Positions 27,292-37,932 are shown, counted from the first letter of the stretch. The stretch is 64,000 nucleotides of DNA from Hyphomicrobium_A sp963724945 (GCA_963724945.1 CAVRWL010000003.1:1054001-1118000); one strand, 5' to 3'. Made by a program: numbers and translations. Notes: generated by a model not told the origin, from the sequence alone.

Positions 27292-28505
27292 TCATTTGCG
27301 GGCGGTCGGCGCCTTGGCGAGCGCCGCGTCGAATGCGGCAGCGAGGTCCTGCGCGCCGGCTAGCTTGGCCTCGGACTGCATCTTGGCGTCGGTGGCCGCC
27401 AAGAGCTTGGCGACCGTATTGTTGCGGATCGCCACCGGGTTGCGCTCATAGCCACCCTGCTGGAAGAAGTTCGAGGTCGGCACCTTCTGGCGCATGGCGG
27501 CGGGCATCTGCACCATGTCGAAGCCGTTGCCGTCGCCGGTCAGGTTCATCATCTCGAGCTCGGCCGCCGTGAGCGGTGCGCTGTAGCCCTTGCGCCGCGC
27601 AAAGAGGACCGAGGTGATGAGCTTCTGCGTCTGCAAGAGCGGGCCGACGTCGACGTCGAGGATGAGCGCGTGCACCCCCATGCCCTTTGCGGTGCCGGCG
27701 AGCCGCCCGTGCGCGCCCCAGGCGTCGGGCACGCTGCGGGCGAAGCGGATCATCTTGGCGAGCACGGCGATCTTGGCTTCGAGGTCAGCGCGCCGCGCAC
27801 CGCCAGCGCGCTCAGCCTTGCGGCGCAGGGTCGCCAGGAATGCCTCGCCGGCCTCGGCGACGAGCTCGACGCTGTTCGTGGTGAGGAGCTGATTGTAGCC
27901 GAGCGCGGTGGAGATGACGCGCGCATTTCGATTATACTCGCGTCCCGCTTGGATGTCGTAGGTGCCGTTGCCGCCCGACTCGAAGCCGTAGATCTTGACG
28001 CATTCCCGCTTCTCGAGGCCCGCAGCGGTCGCCGCTCTGGCGTAAGCGCGCTTGTAGTCGGTCTCGGTCGCCGGCGCCTCGGGCGTGAAGCCGAACTGCT
28101 CCTTGGCGTTGTGCAGAAAATCGGCGACGTCGGGGATGGGCTTCGGCTTGCCCTTTTCTCTTCCGGGTTCTCCGGCTCGGGCGGCCCGGTATAGAGCGGC
28201 GGCTGCTCCAGCACGTAGTCGTTGAGCGTGAGGGGTCTATTGTTGGCGAACTTCCTGCGCCGCTCAGCGCGCTTCTCGGTGATGCGATGCCAATAGGGCG
28301 CCGCGCGCCTGTCGAAGGCGCCGCGCGCCTTCTTGTAGGCGGCGAGCTTCTGGCGATAGACGGCGATTTTCGCAGCGAGGTCTCGATCCGTAGTCTCGGC
28401 GCGCGCTGGAGCGGGGCCGAGCGCGCCGCTCGGCGGCGCCAGAAAGGCGCATGCCAAGGCAATCGCGCCGATGGCGCGCCGTGCCAAGCCAAGCGAACGC
28501 TGCAT
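27292..28505 (-). CDS. secreted protein with lytic-transglycosylase-like motif, one frameshift
   Basis: About 400 residues. Signal peptide (AIGAIALACAFLAPPSGALG), a basic coiled region with KIAVYRQKLAAYKKARGAF, then a frame change near 28150-28165. The second frame begins KPIPDVADFLHNAKEQFGF and contains IYGFESGGNGTYDIQAG with GYNQLLTTNSVELV about 20 residues on. That Glu-Ser start plus Gly-x-x-Gln resembles the catalytic Glu and GLMQ-type motif of lysozyme-fold transglycosylases. This is my inference; the family has no name that I recall. It continues unbroken to 27292. Confidence 0.6.
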
Positions 28506-28530
28506 TCTCACTCCTCGCTTGCCTCGGCGG

Positions 28531-28748
28531 TCAGATGATCTTGAGCCACTGCAGCACCTGCATCACGAACGACAGGATGCCGAGCACTGCGGAGATGAGC
28601 TGCAGCGTGCTGCCCAGGCCCCCGCTCGCGGCGCGTGGCGCCGTGCCCGGTGCGAGCGGCCGCGGATGAGCCCGATGGCGAGCACCAGCACAAAGAACAG
28701 GATCGCCAATCCCAGGTAGAGCGGTACGCCGTAGAGTGTGCTTGGCAC
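28531..28748 (-). CDS. small membrane protein, one frameshift
   Basis: About 70 residues from a GTG at 28748 with ggaggg eight bases upstream. First helix YLGLAILFFVLVLAIGLI and, after a frame change near 28660, a second hydrophobic stretch LQLISAVLGILSFVMQVLQW. Resembles small two-helix proteins of rhizobia; no function is known. The gene sits just upstream of the secreted protein at 27292-28505 on the same strand. Confidence 0.5.
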
Positions 28749-29022
28749 GGGAACGTCCCTCCAATGCGCGTCAATGCGCGCGCATCATAGCAGGCTCGCC
28801 GCGCCCCGATACCCGAGGCCTGCGGGCAGGCGCCCCGTGGCGTATTGCAGGAAACAAGAAGCCCGCGGAGCCATGGCGATGGCGACGGCCGCACCGAGGT
28901 AGCCGATGCCATCTGCGCCCCAGCCTTGACAACCCGATGACCCCATGCGCTTTTCCCGCGACTTCCGATAGTCCATATCGGCGTAATTCAGCTCGGAGGC
29001 GTTGGCAGGGCGAGACGGCACG

Positions 29023-30960
29023 ATGGCTGAGGCGAAGGCGAAGAAGCAGGCGAAGAGAGGCGAAGAGCAACGCGCCAGCGCCCGGCGACACGTCGGGTGC
29101 TGCAACTCTGCATCGCTATCGCTCCCACACCTGCGGCGCCTTGCGCCCCGCCGACGTCGGCCGCAATGTGCGCCTGTCGGGCTGGGTCCACCGCAAGCGC
29201 GACCACGGCGGGCTGCTTGTTCATCGACCTGCGCGACCACTATGGGCTGACCCAGGTGGTCGCCGACCCCGGCGAGCCCGGCTTCGAGGTCGCGGACGAG
29301 CGTGCGCGCCGAGAGCGTGATCCGCGTCGACGGCGAGGTGGTGGCGCGCGCGGCCCGAGCACCGTCAACCCGAACCTGCCACCGGCGAGATCGAGGTGCG
29401 TGTCGCCACCGAGATCGAGGTGCTGTCGGAGGCCGCCGAGCTGCCGCTGCCGGTGTTCGGCGAGCCCGACTACCCGGAAGAGATCTGCGGCTGCAGTACC
29501 GCTTCCTCGACCTGCGGCGCGAGAGCCTGCACGGCAACATCGTGCTGCGCTCGAGAGTGATCGACTCGATCCGCCGGCGCATGGTCGAAGCCGGCTTCAT
29601 CGAGTTCCAGACGCCGATCCTGACCGCCTCCTCGCCCGAGGGCGCGCGCGACTTCCTGGTGCCCTCGCGCATGCATCCGGGCAAGTTCTACGCGCTGCCG
29701 CAGGCGCCGCAGCAGTTCAAGCAGCTGCTGATGGTCGCGGGCTTCGACCGCTACTTCCAGATCGCGCCCTGCTTCCGCGACGAGGACGCGCGCGCCGACC
29801 GCTCGCCGGGCGAGTTCTACCAGCTCGACGTGGAGATGAGCTTCGTGACGCAGGACGACGTGTTCGCCGCGATCGAGCCCGTCATGCACGGCGTGTTCGA
29901 GGAGTTCGGGATCGGCAAGGCGGACGAGGATGACGCACCGGTCAACGATCCGTTCCCGCGCATCGCCTACGCGAGTGCGATCGCCAAGTACGGCACCGAC
30001 AAGCCGGACCTGCGCAACCCGCATCGTGATGCAGGACGTGTCCGAGCACTTCCGCGGCGGCGGCTTCGGGATCTTCGCCGCGCATGCTCGAGAAGGATCC
30101 GAAAGGACGCAGTCTGGGCGATCCCGGCGCCCGGCGGCGGCTCGCGCGCCTTCTGCGACCGCATGAACGGCTGGGCGCAGGGCGAGGGCCAGCCGGGCCT
30201 CGGCTACATCTTCTGGCGCGAGGGGAGCAGCGAGGCTAGAGCGTCCAGGCGGCCGGCCCGATCGCGCAAGCAACCTCGGTCCCGAGGCGCCGACCGAGGC
30301 AGATCCGCGCGCGAGCTGGCCTGCGGTCGGCGACGCGGCCTTCTTCGTCGCCGGCGACCCGGCGGCGTTCTACAAGTTCGCCGGCGCAGGCGCGCACCAA
30401 GATCGGGCACGAACTGGACCTGGTCGACAGAGGACCGGTTCGAGTTCTGCTGGATCGTCGACTTCCCGATGTTCGAGTGGAACGAGGAGGACAACGAAGA
30501 TCGACTTCTCGCACAACCCGTTCTCGATGCCGCAGGGCGGGCTGGAGGCGCTCGAGGGCGCCAAGGACCCGCTGACGAGCTCTTGCCCTAAGGCCTACCA
30601 GTACGACATCGTCGTGCAACGGCGTGGAGTTGTCGCTCCGGCGCGATCCGCAACCACAAGCCCGAGATCATGGTCAAGGCGTTCGAGATCGCCGGCTATC
30701 GGGCGCGAGGTGCTGAAGCGAAGTTCGGCGGCATGCTGAACGCGTTCCGCTACGGCGCGCCGCCGCACGGCGGCATCGCGCCGGGCATCGACCGCATCGT
30801 CATGCTGTCTGGCCGGCGCCGACGAACATCCGCGAGGTGATCGCGTTCCCCATGAACCAGCAGGCGCAGGACCTGATGATGGGCGCGCCGTCGGAGGTCG
30901 CGCCGCAAGCAATTGCGCGAATTGCACATCCGCATCGCCGCGCCGGAGAAGAAAGAGTAG
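29023..30960 (+). pseudogene. aspS: aspartyl-tRNA synthetase, many frameshifts
   Basis: The product charges tRNA-Asp. Pieces in all three frames, in the right order, cover the whole ~600-residue enzyme: HRYRSHTCGALRPADVG, FIDLRDHYGLTQVVADP, LPLPVFGEPDYPEE, RFLDLRRESLHGNIVLRSR, ASSPEGARDFLVPSRMHPG, FRDEDARADRSPGEFYQLD (motif 2), WAIPAPGGGSRAFCDR, NAFRYGAPPHGGIAPGIDRI (motif 3) and the end APEKKE at 30960. Frame changes fall near 29060, 29205, 29300, 29355, 29485, 30025, 30090, 30110, 30240, 30395, 30435, 30500, 30620 and more, mostly apparent single-base insertions. Bases 29490-30020 are clean. Because codons are otherwise well kept and the gene is essential, sequence error is as likely as true decay. 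Confidence 0.88.
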
Positions 30961-31138
30961 CAGTTGCTGCGTAAGAAACAGGCGCAAGAAACAATCGTGT
31001 TGATAATTTCCTAGGCGTCCTCGCTGACACAATTCCGCTTCTGATAAATAGACCAGCCGATTGATGCCGAGAATCGGCGGGAGCCGTCGGTGCCCTCTCG
31101 GGGCTTCCATTTTCACTTTGCGCATGTCGTCTTTGATT

Positions 31139-31987
31139 ATGCGGGCCATCGTCATAAATCTCGATCGAGACAAGGATCGCTTGTCGAGCATGACTTGCGA
31201 GGCCGCGCGCATTGGCCTTTCGTTTGAACGGCTCGTCGCGGTAGATGGGGAGCGGCTGGACTTGCCGTTGCGGGCACAGTTCTTCGCCGGCGAGAGGCGG
31301 CACGAGCCGGCCCTGACCGCCGGCGAGATCGGCTGCTACGCCAGCCATCTGCTTGCGCTGCAGATCGTGGCCAACGACGACACCGACGACTGCGCACTTG
31401 TCTTCGAGGACGACGTGCGCTTGGCGGACGATCTGCCGCGCGTCATCGACGCGGCGCGCAAGCGCTTGGGCCGCTGGGATATCGTTCGTCTGTCCAATGC
31501 CCCGAAAACAGTCGTGCTTCCGCTCGCCAACCTGGGCGGCGGCCGCGAGCTCGTCAGATATAGGACGATACCCAATAGTGCGGCCGGATATCTCATCAGT
31601 CGCACGGGTGCGAGAAAATTCCTCGACGCTTACGCCAACCGCACGCTGCCCATTGACGAGGATTTTCGCCGGCCATGGCACAGCTGCCTCGACACGTATG
31701 GGATCGTGCCGCCGCCTGTGGTGCCGGGCGCGTGCTTGACGTCGACGATCGACGGCATGGGCCGCGAGCGGCGCTTGGCGGCGCGAGTCCGCTTCAAGGA
31801 TGCGGCGGCGCATCGTGACATCGTCCCCGCGTTTCGCTACCGGCTGAAGATGTTCGGTGCCTTGGGCTTCTACCGCGGACTCGCACGCTCCATCGCGATC
31901 TCGATCGTAAAACGGACCCGGGGCCGGTCGCAGAGCGAAACGATGTGCCGGCTGAAACGCCACGATGAAACGCTCAGCGCCGCATGA
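31139..31987 (+). CDS. glycosyltransferase family 25 (LPS-type)
   Basis: 282 residues. MRAIVINLDRDKDRL is the standard GT25 opening, followed by AGEIGCYASHLLAL and the metal-binding region ALVFEDDVRL. AGYLISRTGARKFLDA and LPIDEDFRRPW continue the family pattern. Such enzymes add galactose or similar sugars to lipopolysaccharide or glycoprotein. A second in-frame ATG at 31124 is possible. It follows aspS by 178 bases that hold no gene. Confidence 0.9.
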   Translation: MRAIVINLDRDKDRLSSMTCEAARIGLSFERLVAVDGERLDLPLRAQFFAGERRHEPALTAGEIGCYASHLLALQIVANDDTDDCALVFEDDVRLADDLPRVIDAARKRLGRWDIVRLSNAPKTVVLPLANLGGGRELVRYRTIPNSAAGYLISRTGARKFLDAYANRTLPIDEDFRRPWHSCLDTYGIVPPPVVPGACLTSTIDGMGRERRLAARVRFKDAAAHRDIVPAFRYRLKMFGALGFYRGLARSIAISIVKRTRGRSQSETMCRLKRHDETLSAA

Positions 31988-32247
31988 TGGCCATTCGCGT
32001 AGCCCGGCCTATTTACGCCGCTCGCCCTTAAGTCTCGCGCGATGTCGTAGAGCCGATCGAGGTCGGCTTTTGCGATCTTGCCGTGTGCACCGCTCAGGAT
32101 GCGCACGCAGTCCCCGCGCGCCGCTTCCATCCGCTCGTCCTTATAGTGGTTGATCATGAAGCGCGACCACTCGATCGGCGTGACGCAGCCGCGCGCCGCA
32201 TACTCGATGAAGGTCGCCAGAAGCGATCTGGTGATCGGTCTTTCCAT
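31870..32247 (-). CDS. conserved hypothetical protein, C-terminal end uncertain
   Basis: 125 residues as read from an ATG at 32247. The first 75 residues look real and conserved in style: MERPITRSLLATFIEYAARG, TPIEWSRFMINHYKDERMEA and KIAKADLDRLYDIARDLR. After that the sequence becomes arbitrary and overlaps the 3' end of the glycosyltransferase gene by 118 bases, so a small indel near 32030 may have removed the true stop. Function unknown. Confidence 0.55.
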   Translation of the reverse strand: MERPITRSLLATFIEYAARGCVTPIEWSRFMINHYKDERMEAARGDCVRILSGAHGKIAKADLDRLYDIARDLRASGVNRPGYANGHHAALSVSSWRFSRHIVSLCDRPRVRFTIEIAMERASPR

Positions 32248-32377
32248 CCGGCGATTATGTTTGCCTCTCGCCGGGCTCGAACAAGCGGACGAGGTAAGGA
32301 TTGCAGAGCACGCTTTCCATCCCCGATAAACTCGTGACGCCGATGCGGTGCATTGAGGTCGTCTGAGCGGAGCCGGG

Positions 32378-33116
32378 ATGGACTGGAGCAAGGTCTACTC
32401 TTATTGCGAGCGCGGCGGCGATCCGTCCTTCTGGGCCGAGCCGCTGAATGCCGTCTCCAACGGCGCCTTCATCATCGCCGGGCTCATCGCCGCCTGGCAG
32501 CTCGCGCGCTCCCCGCGCGCAAAGATGCGCGCTCTTCGAATGGCTGCTCGTCGCGCTCGTGCTCGCGATCGGCGTGGGCAGCTTCCTCTTCCATACCTTT
32601 GCCACCGTCTGGTCGATCCCGTTCGACACCGTCCCGATCTCGCTCTTCATGCTGGGCTACCTCGGCTATGCGCTGCGCCGCTTCGCCCGCCTGCCCTGGA
32701 TCGGCGTCGTGCTTGCGCTCGTGCTGTTTTACGTGACCATCCGCTATGCACAGAGCATCACCTGCGCAAACGAGCTCCTGCCGATGACGCGCGCCGCGGG
32801 CAAGCGCTGCTTCAATGGCACGCTCGGCTACACGCCGGCATTTGTGGCGCTGGTCCTCGTCGGCGGGGTCCTCGCTCTGCAGAGGCATCCCGCCGCGCGC
32901 TATCTCCTCATTGCCGCGCTCGTGTTTCTCGCCTCGATGACCTTCCGCACCATCGACTACGAGGCCTGCACCTGGGCCGTGCGGGGTGCGCGCGGCGTCG
33001 GCACGCACTTCCTCTGGCACCTCCTCAATGCCGTCGTTCTTTACGTTCTGCTGTTAGGGGCGATCCGTTGCGGCGCGCCGCCCGGCATTGCATCGGCCGG
33101 GCGAAGCGGCCCATAA
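32378..33116 (+). CDS. alkaline ceramidase-like integral membrane protein, one frameshift
   Basis: About 245 residues. It starts MDWSKVYSYCERGGDPSFWAE then PLNAVSNGAFIIAGL, the ceramidase (PF05875) opening with Glu and Asn-Ser-Asn. The frame changes near 32525, then ALFEWLLVALVLAIGVGSFL and FHTFATVWSIPFDTVPI carry the His-containing GxGSxxFH motif; the end has HFLWHLLNAVVLYVLL. Seven helices. The His residues and an Asp bind zinc in this amide hydrolase superfamily. Substrate in bacteria is uncertain. Confidence 0.85.
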
Positions 33117-33150
33117 AGACGCGCTCATTCGTGTCCTTGGGCCGGCGTTT

Positions 33151-33237
33151 GCGGACGTGGTGGAACTGGTAGACACACAGGACTTAAAATCCTGAGGCTT
33201 AACCGCCGTGAGGGTTCAACTCCCTCCGTCCGCACCA
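33151..33237 (+). tRNA. tRNA-Leu, anticodon UAA, CCA encoded
   Basis: 87 bases. Acceptor arms gcggacg (33151-33157) and cgtccgc (33227-33233) pair fully, with discriminator a and cca at 33235-33237. The anticodon stem CAGGA/TCCTG encloses CTTAAAA, giving TAA. A long variable arm (ggcttaaccgccgtgagg) and the T-loop gggttcaactccc fit a class II leucine tRNA. Confidence 0.97.
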
Positions 33238-33726
33238 CCGCCTCAAGGCGGACGGAAAAAGCGCGGCGCGGTTAACGGCGGGGCCAATCGTGGCCTGGCG
33301 GCGCTGGGCCCGAGCGGCAGAGGGCGCCGGGTGTCTGCCGCGCTTGCAGCAAGCCGGCTAGAGATCAGGTTTTCCAATGCTTTAGGCGCTGCAACAACGG
33401 CTTTCTGCGCGCGTGCGTGCAAGACCGCCGACAGCTGTCGCGTCGACCGCCGTCGCCGAGATCCGGGGCAAGCCCGCGAAAGCTCGATCTGTGCCGCCTC
33501 GCAATTTGGCCCAACGACCGGTATTAAACGCGCTGCTTTCCCGGAAAGAGGGGCCCTGCGGCTACCGTTTCGCCTTATTCCAATAGTTGCATTATGTGTG
33601 CGGCTGCGGCGGGGAGTTGTGGGACCTTGGGCCACGCCCGATGGTGAATAGTCTTTAAGTCCTTGGGGCCTGCAAAGGCGAATTTTCCAAGCTGCCACAG
33701 GCGACATTGTCGCGCGCAGGAGGTTC
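33238..33726. other. 489-base gap with no gene seen
   Basis: Between the tRNA and the pentapeptide fusion. Open frames here lack ribosome sites and conserved style. I see no integrase fragment or repeated tRNA 3' end that would mark an integrated element. Confidence 0.5.
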
Positions 33727-36161
33727 ATGGCCAGCGACAAGCACCTCGCAATATTGAAGGAAGGCGCCGAGGCGTGGAACGGCTGGCGCCAGTCGCAGCC
33801 GTCCGTACGTCCCGACCTGCAAGGCCTCTCCCTGACCTTGGGGGAAAAGCAGTGGGGCGAGACCAATGGCGGTCCGATCAACCTTGCCAATGCGCTTCTG
33901 CGCGACGCCAATTTGCGCCACGCCACGCTGATCGGCAGCAATCTGTCGGCGGCGTTGCTGAACGGCGCCAATTTGTCGGGTGCGCGCTTGCAGCACGCCG
34001 ACCTGCGCAATGCCATTCTGTCCAATGCCCGCTTTGATGACGCCGACTTCGCCGATGCAGTGCTCGACGGCGCCGATCTCTCCGGCGCTGACCTGCGCTC
34101 GGCGCGAAATCTCAGTGCCGGCCAGATCGAGACGGCGCGTGGCGATGCCGGGACGCTCCTGCCCTTGAAGCTGGCGCGCCCACGGACCTGGATGAACGGT
34201 GCCCACGCCGCCTCCGAGCTGGCCGCTCCAGCGCGACAACCACAACCAGCCGCGCCGAAAGCATGGAGCGGCACGTTTACCCGGGCGCCATCACCGGCCG
34301 CCGCACCTGCACCACCACCGGCAGCGGTGCCCGCCGCGCCGAGGATGAGCTGGGCGAGCGCCTTCGCCAAGACGGCAACCGCGCCCGCAGCAGCGGCTGC
34401 GGCCTCGGTCGCCGCGGCTGCCAAGACGGGCTGGAATACCGCCGCCAAATCGGCGGTCAAATCCGCGGCAGGGCCCGCCGCGGCTGCCGCTTCCGCCGCT
34501 GCCGCGCTCAAGACGAGCTGGACCAGCACCTTTGCTCGGCCGACGGCTCCCGCCTCCCCCGCGCTGCCGGTCCCCCAGCCGAGCCTGTCGGCAAGGCTCC
34601 GGTCAAGACGGACTTTATCAAGAGCACGGTCGCAACGATCAGGAGCACGGTCGGAACGCCGATTGAGACGACCACGGCGCGCTGGCGCGCGAGCGCGGCA
34701 CGAGCTGGCCCCAACGTCCGCGAAGTGGTCGGCCAACGCCTGACCGCGTGGCGCAGCACGGCCACGAGCACGGTCAAAACCAAGGTCGCGGCGCTCAATC
34801 CCACGGACATCATTGGCGCGACGCTGTCGGCCGTTTCGAGCGCGGCCCGCGCTTTCATTGCGCGCCTCAATCCGTTCCCCGCGCTTGCCGCCGGGCTCAA
34901 GGCGGCGGGGCGCTTCGTCGCGGCGCGGACGGGTGCGGCCGGCGCTGGCCTGCGCGCCGCGATTGCATCGGTTGGGGCGACGGCGAGAGACGGCCTCTTG
35001 CGCCGACCCGGTCCCAAGGTCGCGATCGCGTCGGGTCTCGTTGCTCTCGTCGGGCTGGGGCTCGCCGTTGGCGCCGAGCAATTCCTTGCAGCGAGGCACA
35101 ACGTCGATGCTGCGACGCTCAACGAGAACGTGCCTCTCAGCGCCGAGGATTCAACGGCGGAGGATGACGCCCCTCAGCGGCTGGCTGTCGGTCGATCCAA
35201 GCCCCCCATCGCGGTGGAGGACATCAAAGGGCAGCCCGTTGCGCCCGTCACGAAGCCGGGCACCGGCTTGAGTCTGCTCAAGGCCGACGAATCACCCGTC
35301 AGCGCGATCAAGCCGACCGAGGTGAAGGAGCACGACGCCCCCGCGCTCGCCGCCCAGGCGCTACCCGTGCCGAAGGCGGTGCGGCCGATCGACGAGACGA
35401 CCCGGATAGCCATGGCCGTCACGCCGGAGAAGATTGCGGGCGAGCCCGTGAGAGCGACCGATGCGGGAACGAGCGTGGCCCAGGCCGCGAGCCCGACCGA
35501 AATGCGATCGCACGGGGAGATAGACACGCCAGGCGTGACCGATCCCATGACTCCGCTGGTCGGCGCGCCCAAGCCGGTGCAGGCGGAGACCCCCGCACCT
35601 GCGCGCGTTCCCGCTTTCGCTCCCGCTACCGTCCCCATGCCCACCAAGAAAAAGGCCGAGACGCCACCTGCAGACGCAGCCGCCAACAAGCTGAGCTTCG
35701 CCGGCGAAGGCCTCAATGCGCTGCATACCCCGCGTCCGCCCGCCACCGCGATCGAGTATTTGAAGCAGCCGACGAAATCGACGGAGTGGGTCGAGACCTT
35801 CATCAAGAAGTTCTATTTGTCGAGCACCGCTCTCAAGGAGCCCGAGATCAGGCAGATCTATTCCGATCCGGTGGACTACTACGGGGAAAAGAACGTGCAC
35901 CTCGAGCGGGTCGCGCGCGAGATGGCCGACTACTACCAGAAATGGCCCAAGAGGCATTACAAGCTGGTCCCGGGGTCGATCTCCGTGAAATGGGCCTCGC
36001 CCGACCTGGCGGATGTGACCTTCTTGTATGACTTCGACGTTTCATCCGCGCACGAGACGGTGAACAAAGGCCGCGGGCGCGCGCGTTTGACGCTCGACCT
36101 TACGGGGACGCCCGGCCGGATCATTCGCGAGGATGGTGAGGTTGTCTCCGGCGGCGAATGA
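33727..36161 (+). CDS. pentapeptide-repeat/transmembrane fusion protein, one frameshift
   Basis: About 810 residues from an ATG at 33727 with caggagg upstream. Residues 45-140 are pentapeptide repeats (ANLRHATLIGSNLSAALLNG, LSGARLQHADLRNAILSNAR). Residues 170-285 are Ala/Pro-rich with four spaced tryptophan motifs (AWSGTFTR, SWASAFAK, GWNTAAKS, SWTSTFAR). The frame changes near 34570-34580 at a run of five C; beyond it is VKTDFIKSTVATIRSTVG. One membrane helix (VAIASGLVALVGLGLAVGAEQF) near residue 440 divides an inside N-terminus from an outside C-terminus. The last 130 residues are a compact alpha-beta domain, EWVETFIKKFYLSST to TGTPGRIIREDGEVV, with an NTF2-like look. No named family covers this whole architecture. 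Confidence 0.75.
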
Positions 36162-36531
36162 GGCCCGGTCATGCGTCGCCCTCTCGCGGCCGTGCTCAAT
36201 CAAGAGGCAGCCCGAGTTGCCATTGCACGCGTCAGCGCGCCGCCGCTTAGCGACTATCTATTTGAAAAATAGAAGAATGTTTCGGTTTGCGGGCGACGCG
36301 CCCCGCTGCAGCAGACGGGTGACAGTCAGCGGCTATTCTGCAGTTCCTCTGTGGAAGAGGCAGTTCCCGCGTTACTCAAGTCGCCTGTTCCGATTAGCCT
36401 GAAGCAAGGGTGATTCGTCCGTTTGCCATTTAACGATCGTCCTATCCGCCCGCGACTTGCCGCCGTCACGGCACTCGTCGCTCCCAGGCACTTTGTCGGC
36501 GTTGCCTCAGACCGCATGACCAAGTGAGCCA
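36162..36531. other. 370-base gap, no gene seen
   Basis: AT content rises around 36240-36290 (ctatttgaaaaatagaag), which could hold a promoter for the next gene. Neither strand shows a convincing coding frame. Confidence 0.5.
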
Positions 36532-37932
36532 ATGATAGACATCATCCTTTCGCAATGGGTGATAGCCGCGGCCCTCGGTGCACTCGTGCTTTGCTGCCTC
36601 GCTCCGGCGCTTCTCGTGTCGGCGCGCATGCGAAGCGTCAAGAGCGCACTCAACGACTTGCGTTCCGACTCGGCCCGGCTGAAGGACGGCCTCGTCTCCG
36701 ATCTGCGCGAAATTCTCGACGGCGCCGCGGAACGGCAGATCGAGGCGGCAGCCCAGCATCAGGCCCGGTTGGGACAGCACTTGGCGAGTGCGCTACAGCA
36801 GCCGCTCGAGAGCGTCGCCCAGAGCCTGCAGGACTTCTCAAAGAACCAGAACACGGAGATCGCCCAGGCAGTCGAGCAGCAGATGTCGGCGTTCGCCGAT
36901 AGGCTCGACGGGCTTTTGGGGGGGCAGGTGGCGAGCGCCAAGGAGCTGCAGCAGCAGACCATCAAGTCGCTCGAGAACAGCGTCGCCGCCGTGCAGCAGA
37001 TGACGAAGACGATCGCGGCCTCGGCCGAGAACGCGAGCCAGTCGATGCTGACCCAGTTGCGGGCCGGCGTCAGCAGGTCGCAGGCCGAGACCGACTCCAA
37101 CCTCAAGGATCTCATCGGCAAGCTCGGCGTCCACGTCGCCAACGTGATCGCGACAATCGAGCAGCAGGCGAGCGTATCGGGGCGGTCCGCGATCGAGCAG
37201 CAGAGGAAGATCTCCGAGCAGGCGCAGCGCTCGATCGAGACGCTGTCGAGCGAGGTTCGCACGCAGACGCAAGCCATCGAGGTCGCCTCGCAGAGCATGC
37301 GCACCGCCGGCACCGACGTTGCGAACGCCGTCGACCGCATTATCGAGGGCATGACCGGCCTGATATCCGGGGCCGCCCAGGAAATCATGCGCTCAGGCCA
37401 GGGCTTTTCCGAAATCTTCGACAAGACGTCGGTCTTGAGCACCGAGCTGTCGCAGACGGCCGCGGCGCTGGCCAGCTCCTCGCGCGAGATCGGCGGTGTC
37501 GTCACCGACTATCGCAGCGCGCGCGAGACGCTGCAGGAAATGGTGGAGGCGATGCGTGCGACCGCGGAGGCTGCCCGCAGGGACTCCTCGCTCGGAGCCG
37601 ATTTCGTCGGGCGCATCGAGGCTGCGGCGCAGAAGATGACGATCGCGCAGGGCCAGGCCGACGAGTCACTCGTCAAGCTGAAGGGGGTCCTCTCCGAGGT
37701 GTACGGCGCGTTCGGAGCGGAGATGGTCGAAACCGTCCGCAACTTCCAAGAGCAGCTCGGCAAGACGCCGGCAGCCCAGCAGCCCAGCGAGGAGACGCAG
37801 CGCCGCCACACCGAGTTCGATCGGATGATCTCCGATTGGGTTCAGGCATCGCCGCGCGTCAAGTCCAGCAAGTCGGGCCCCCGTGAGAAGGAAGACGAGA
37901 GGGTTCTGGCCTCACGCACCGGCTCAGATTGA
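36532..37932 (+). CDS. membrane-anchored long coiled-coil protein
   Basis: 466 residues. One N-terminal helix (IDIILSQWVIAAALGALVLC) then almost unbroken helix rich in Gln, Ala, Ser and Glu with heptad spacing. Pieces such as QSLQDFSKNQNTEIAQAVEQ, IEVASQSMRTAGTDVANAVD and GFSEIFDKTSVLSTELSQTA resemble the tail of ZorA-like motor proteins and chemoreceptor signalling rods, but no MotA/ExbB channel or MCP hairpin tip is present. It may be a scaffold for the polysaccharide genes that follow after 430 bases. Family unknown. Confidence 0.75.
   Translation: MIDIILSQWVIAAALGALVLCCLAPALLVSARMRSVKSALNDLRSDSARLKDGLVSDLREILDGAAERQIEAAAQHQARLGQHLASALQQPLESVAQSLQDFSKNQNTEIAQAVEQQMSAFADRLDGLLGGQVASAKELQQQTIKSLENSVAAVQQMTKTIAASAENASQSMLTQLRAGVSRSQAETDSNLKDLIGKLGVHVANVIATIEQQASVSGRSAIEQQRKISEQAQRSIETLSSEVRTQTQAIEVASQSMRTAGTDVANAVDRIIEGMTGLISGAAQEIMRSGQGFSEIFDKTSVLSTELSQTAAALASSSREIGGVVTDYRSARETLQEMVEAMRATAEAARRDSSLGADFVGRIEAAAQKMTIAQGQADESLVKLKGVLSEVYGAFGAEMVETVRNFQEQLGKTPAAQQPSEETQRRHTEFDRMISDWVQASPRVKSSKSGPREKEDERVLASRTGSD

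Noticed and set aside
28785..28976. 63-residue frame before aspS on the minus strand
   Set aside because: Looks weakly like a membrane protein, but has no ribosome site and lies in the aspS promoter region.
33151..33726. tRNA-Leu as the edge of an integrated island
   Set aside because: No integrase and no second copy of the tRNA 3' end were found nearby.
33243..35099. 618-residue open frame on the minus strand
   Set aside because: It is the antisense shadow of the pentapeptide fusion; its residues are low-complexity Arg/Ala/Ser and it has no ribosome site.
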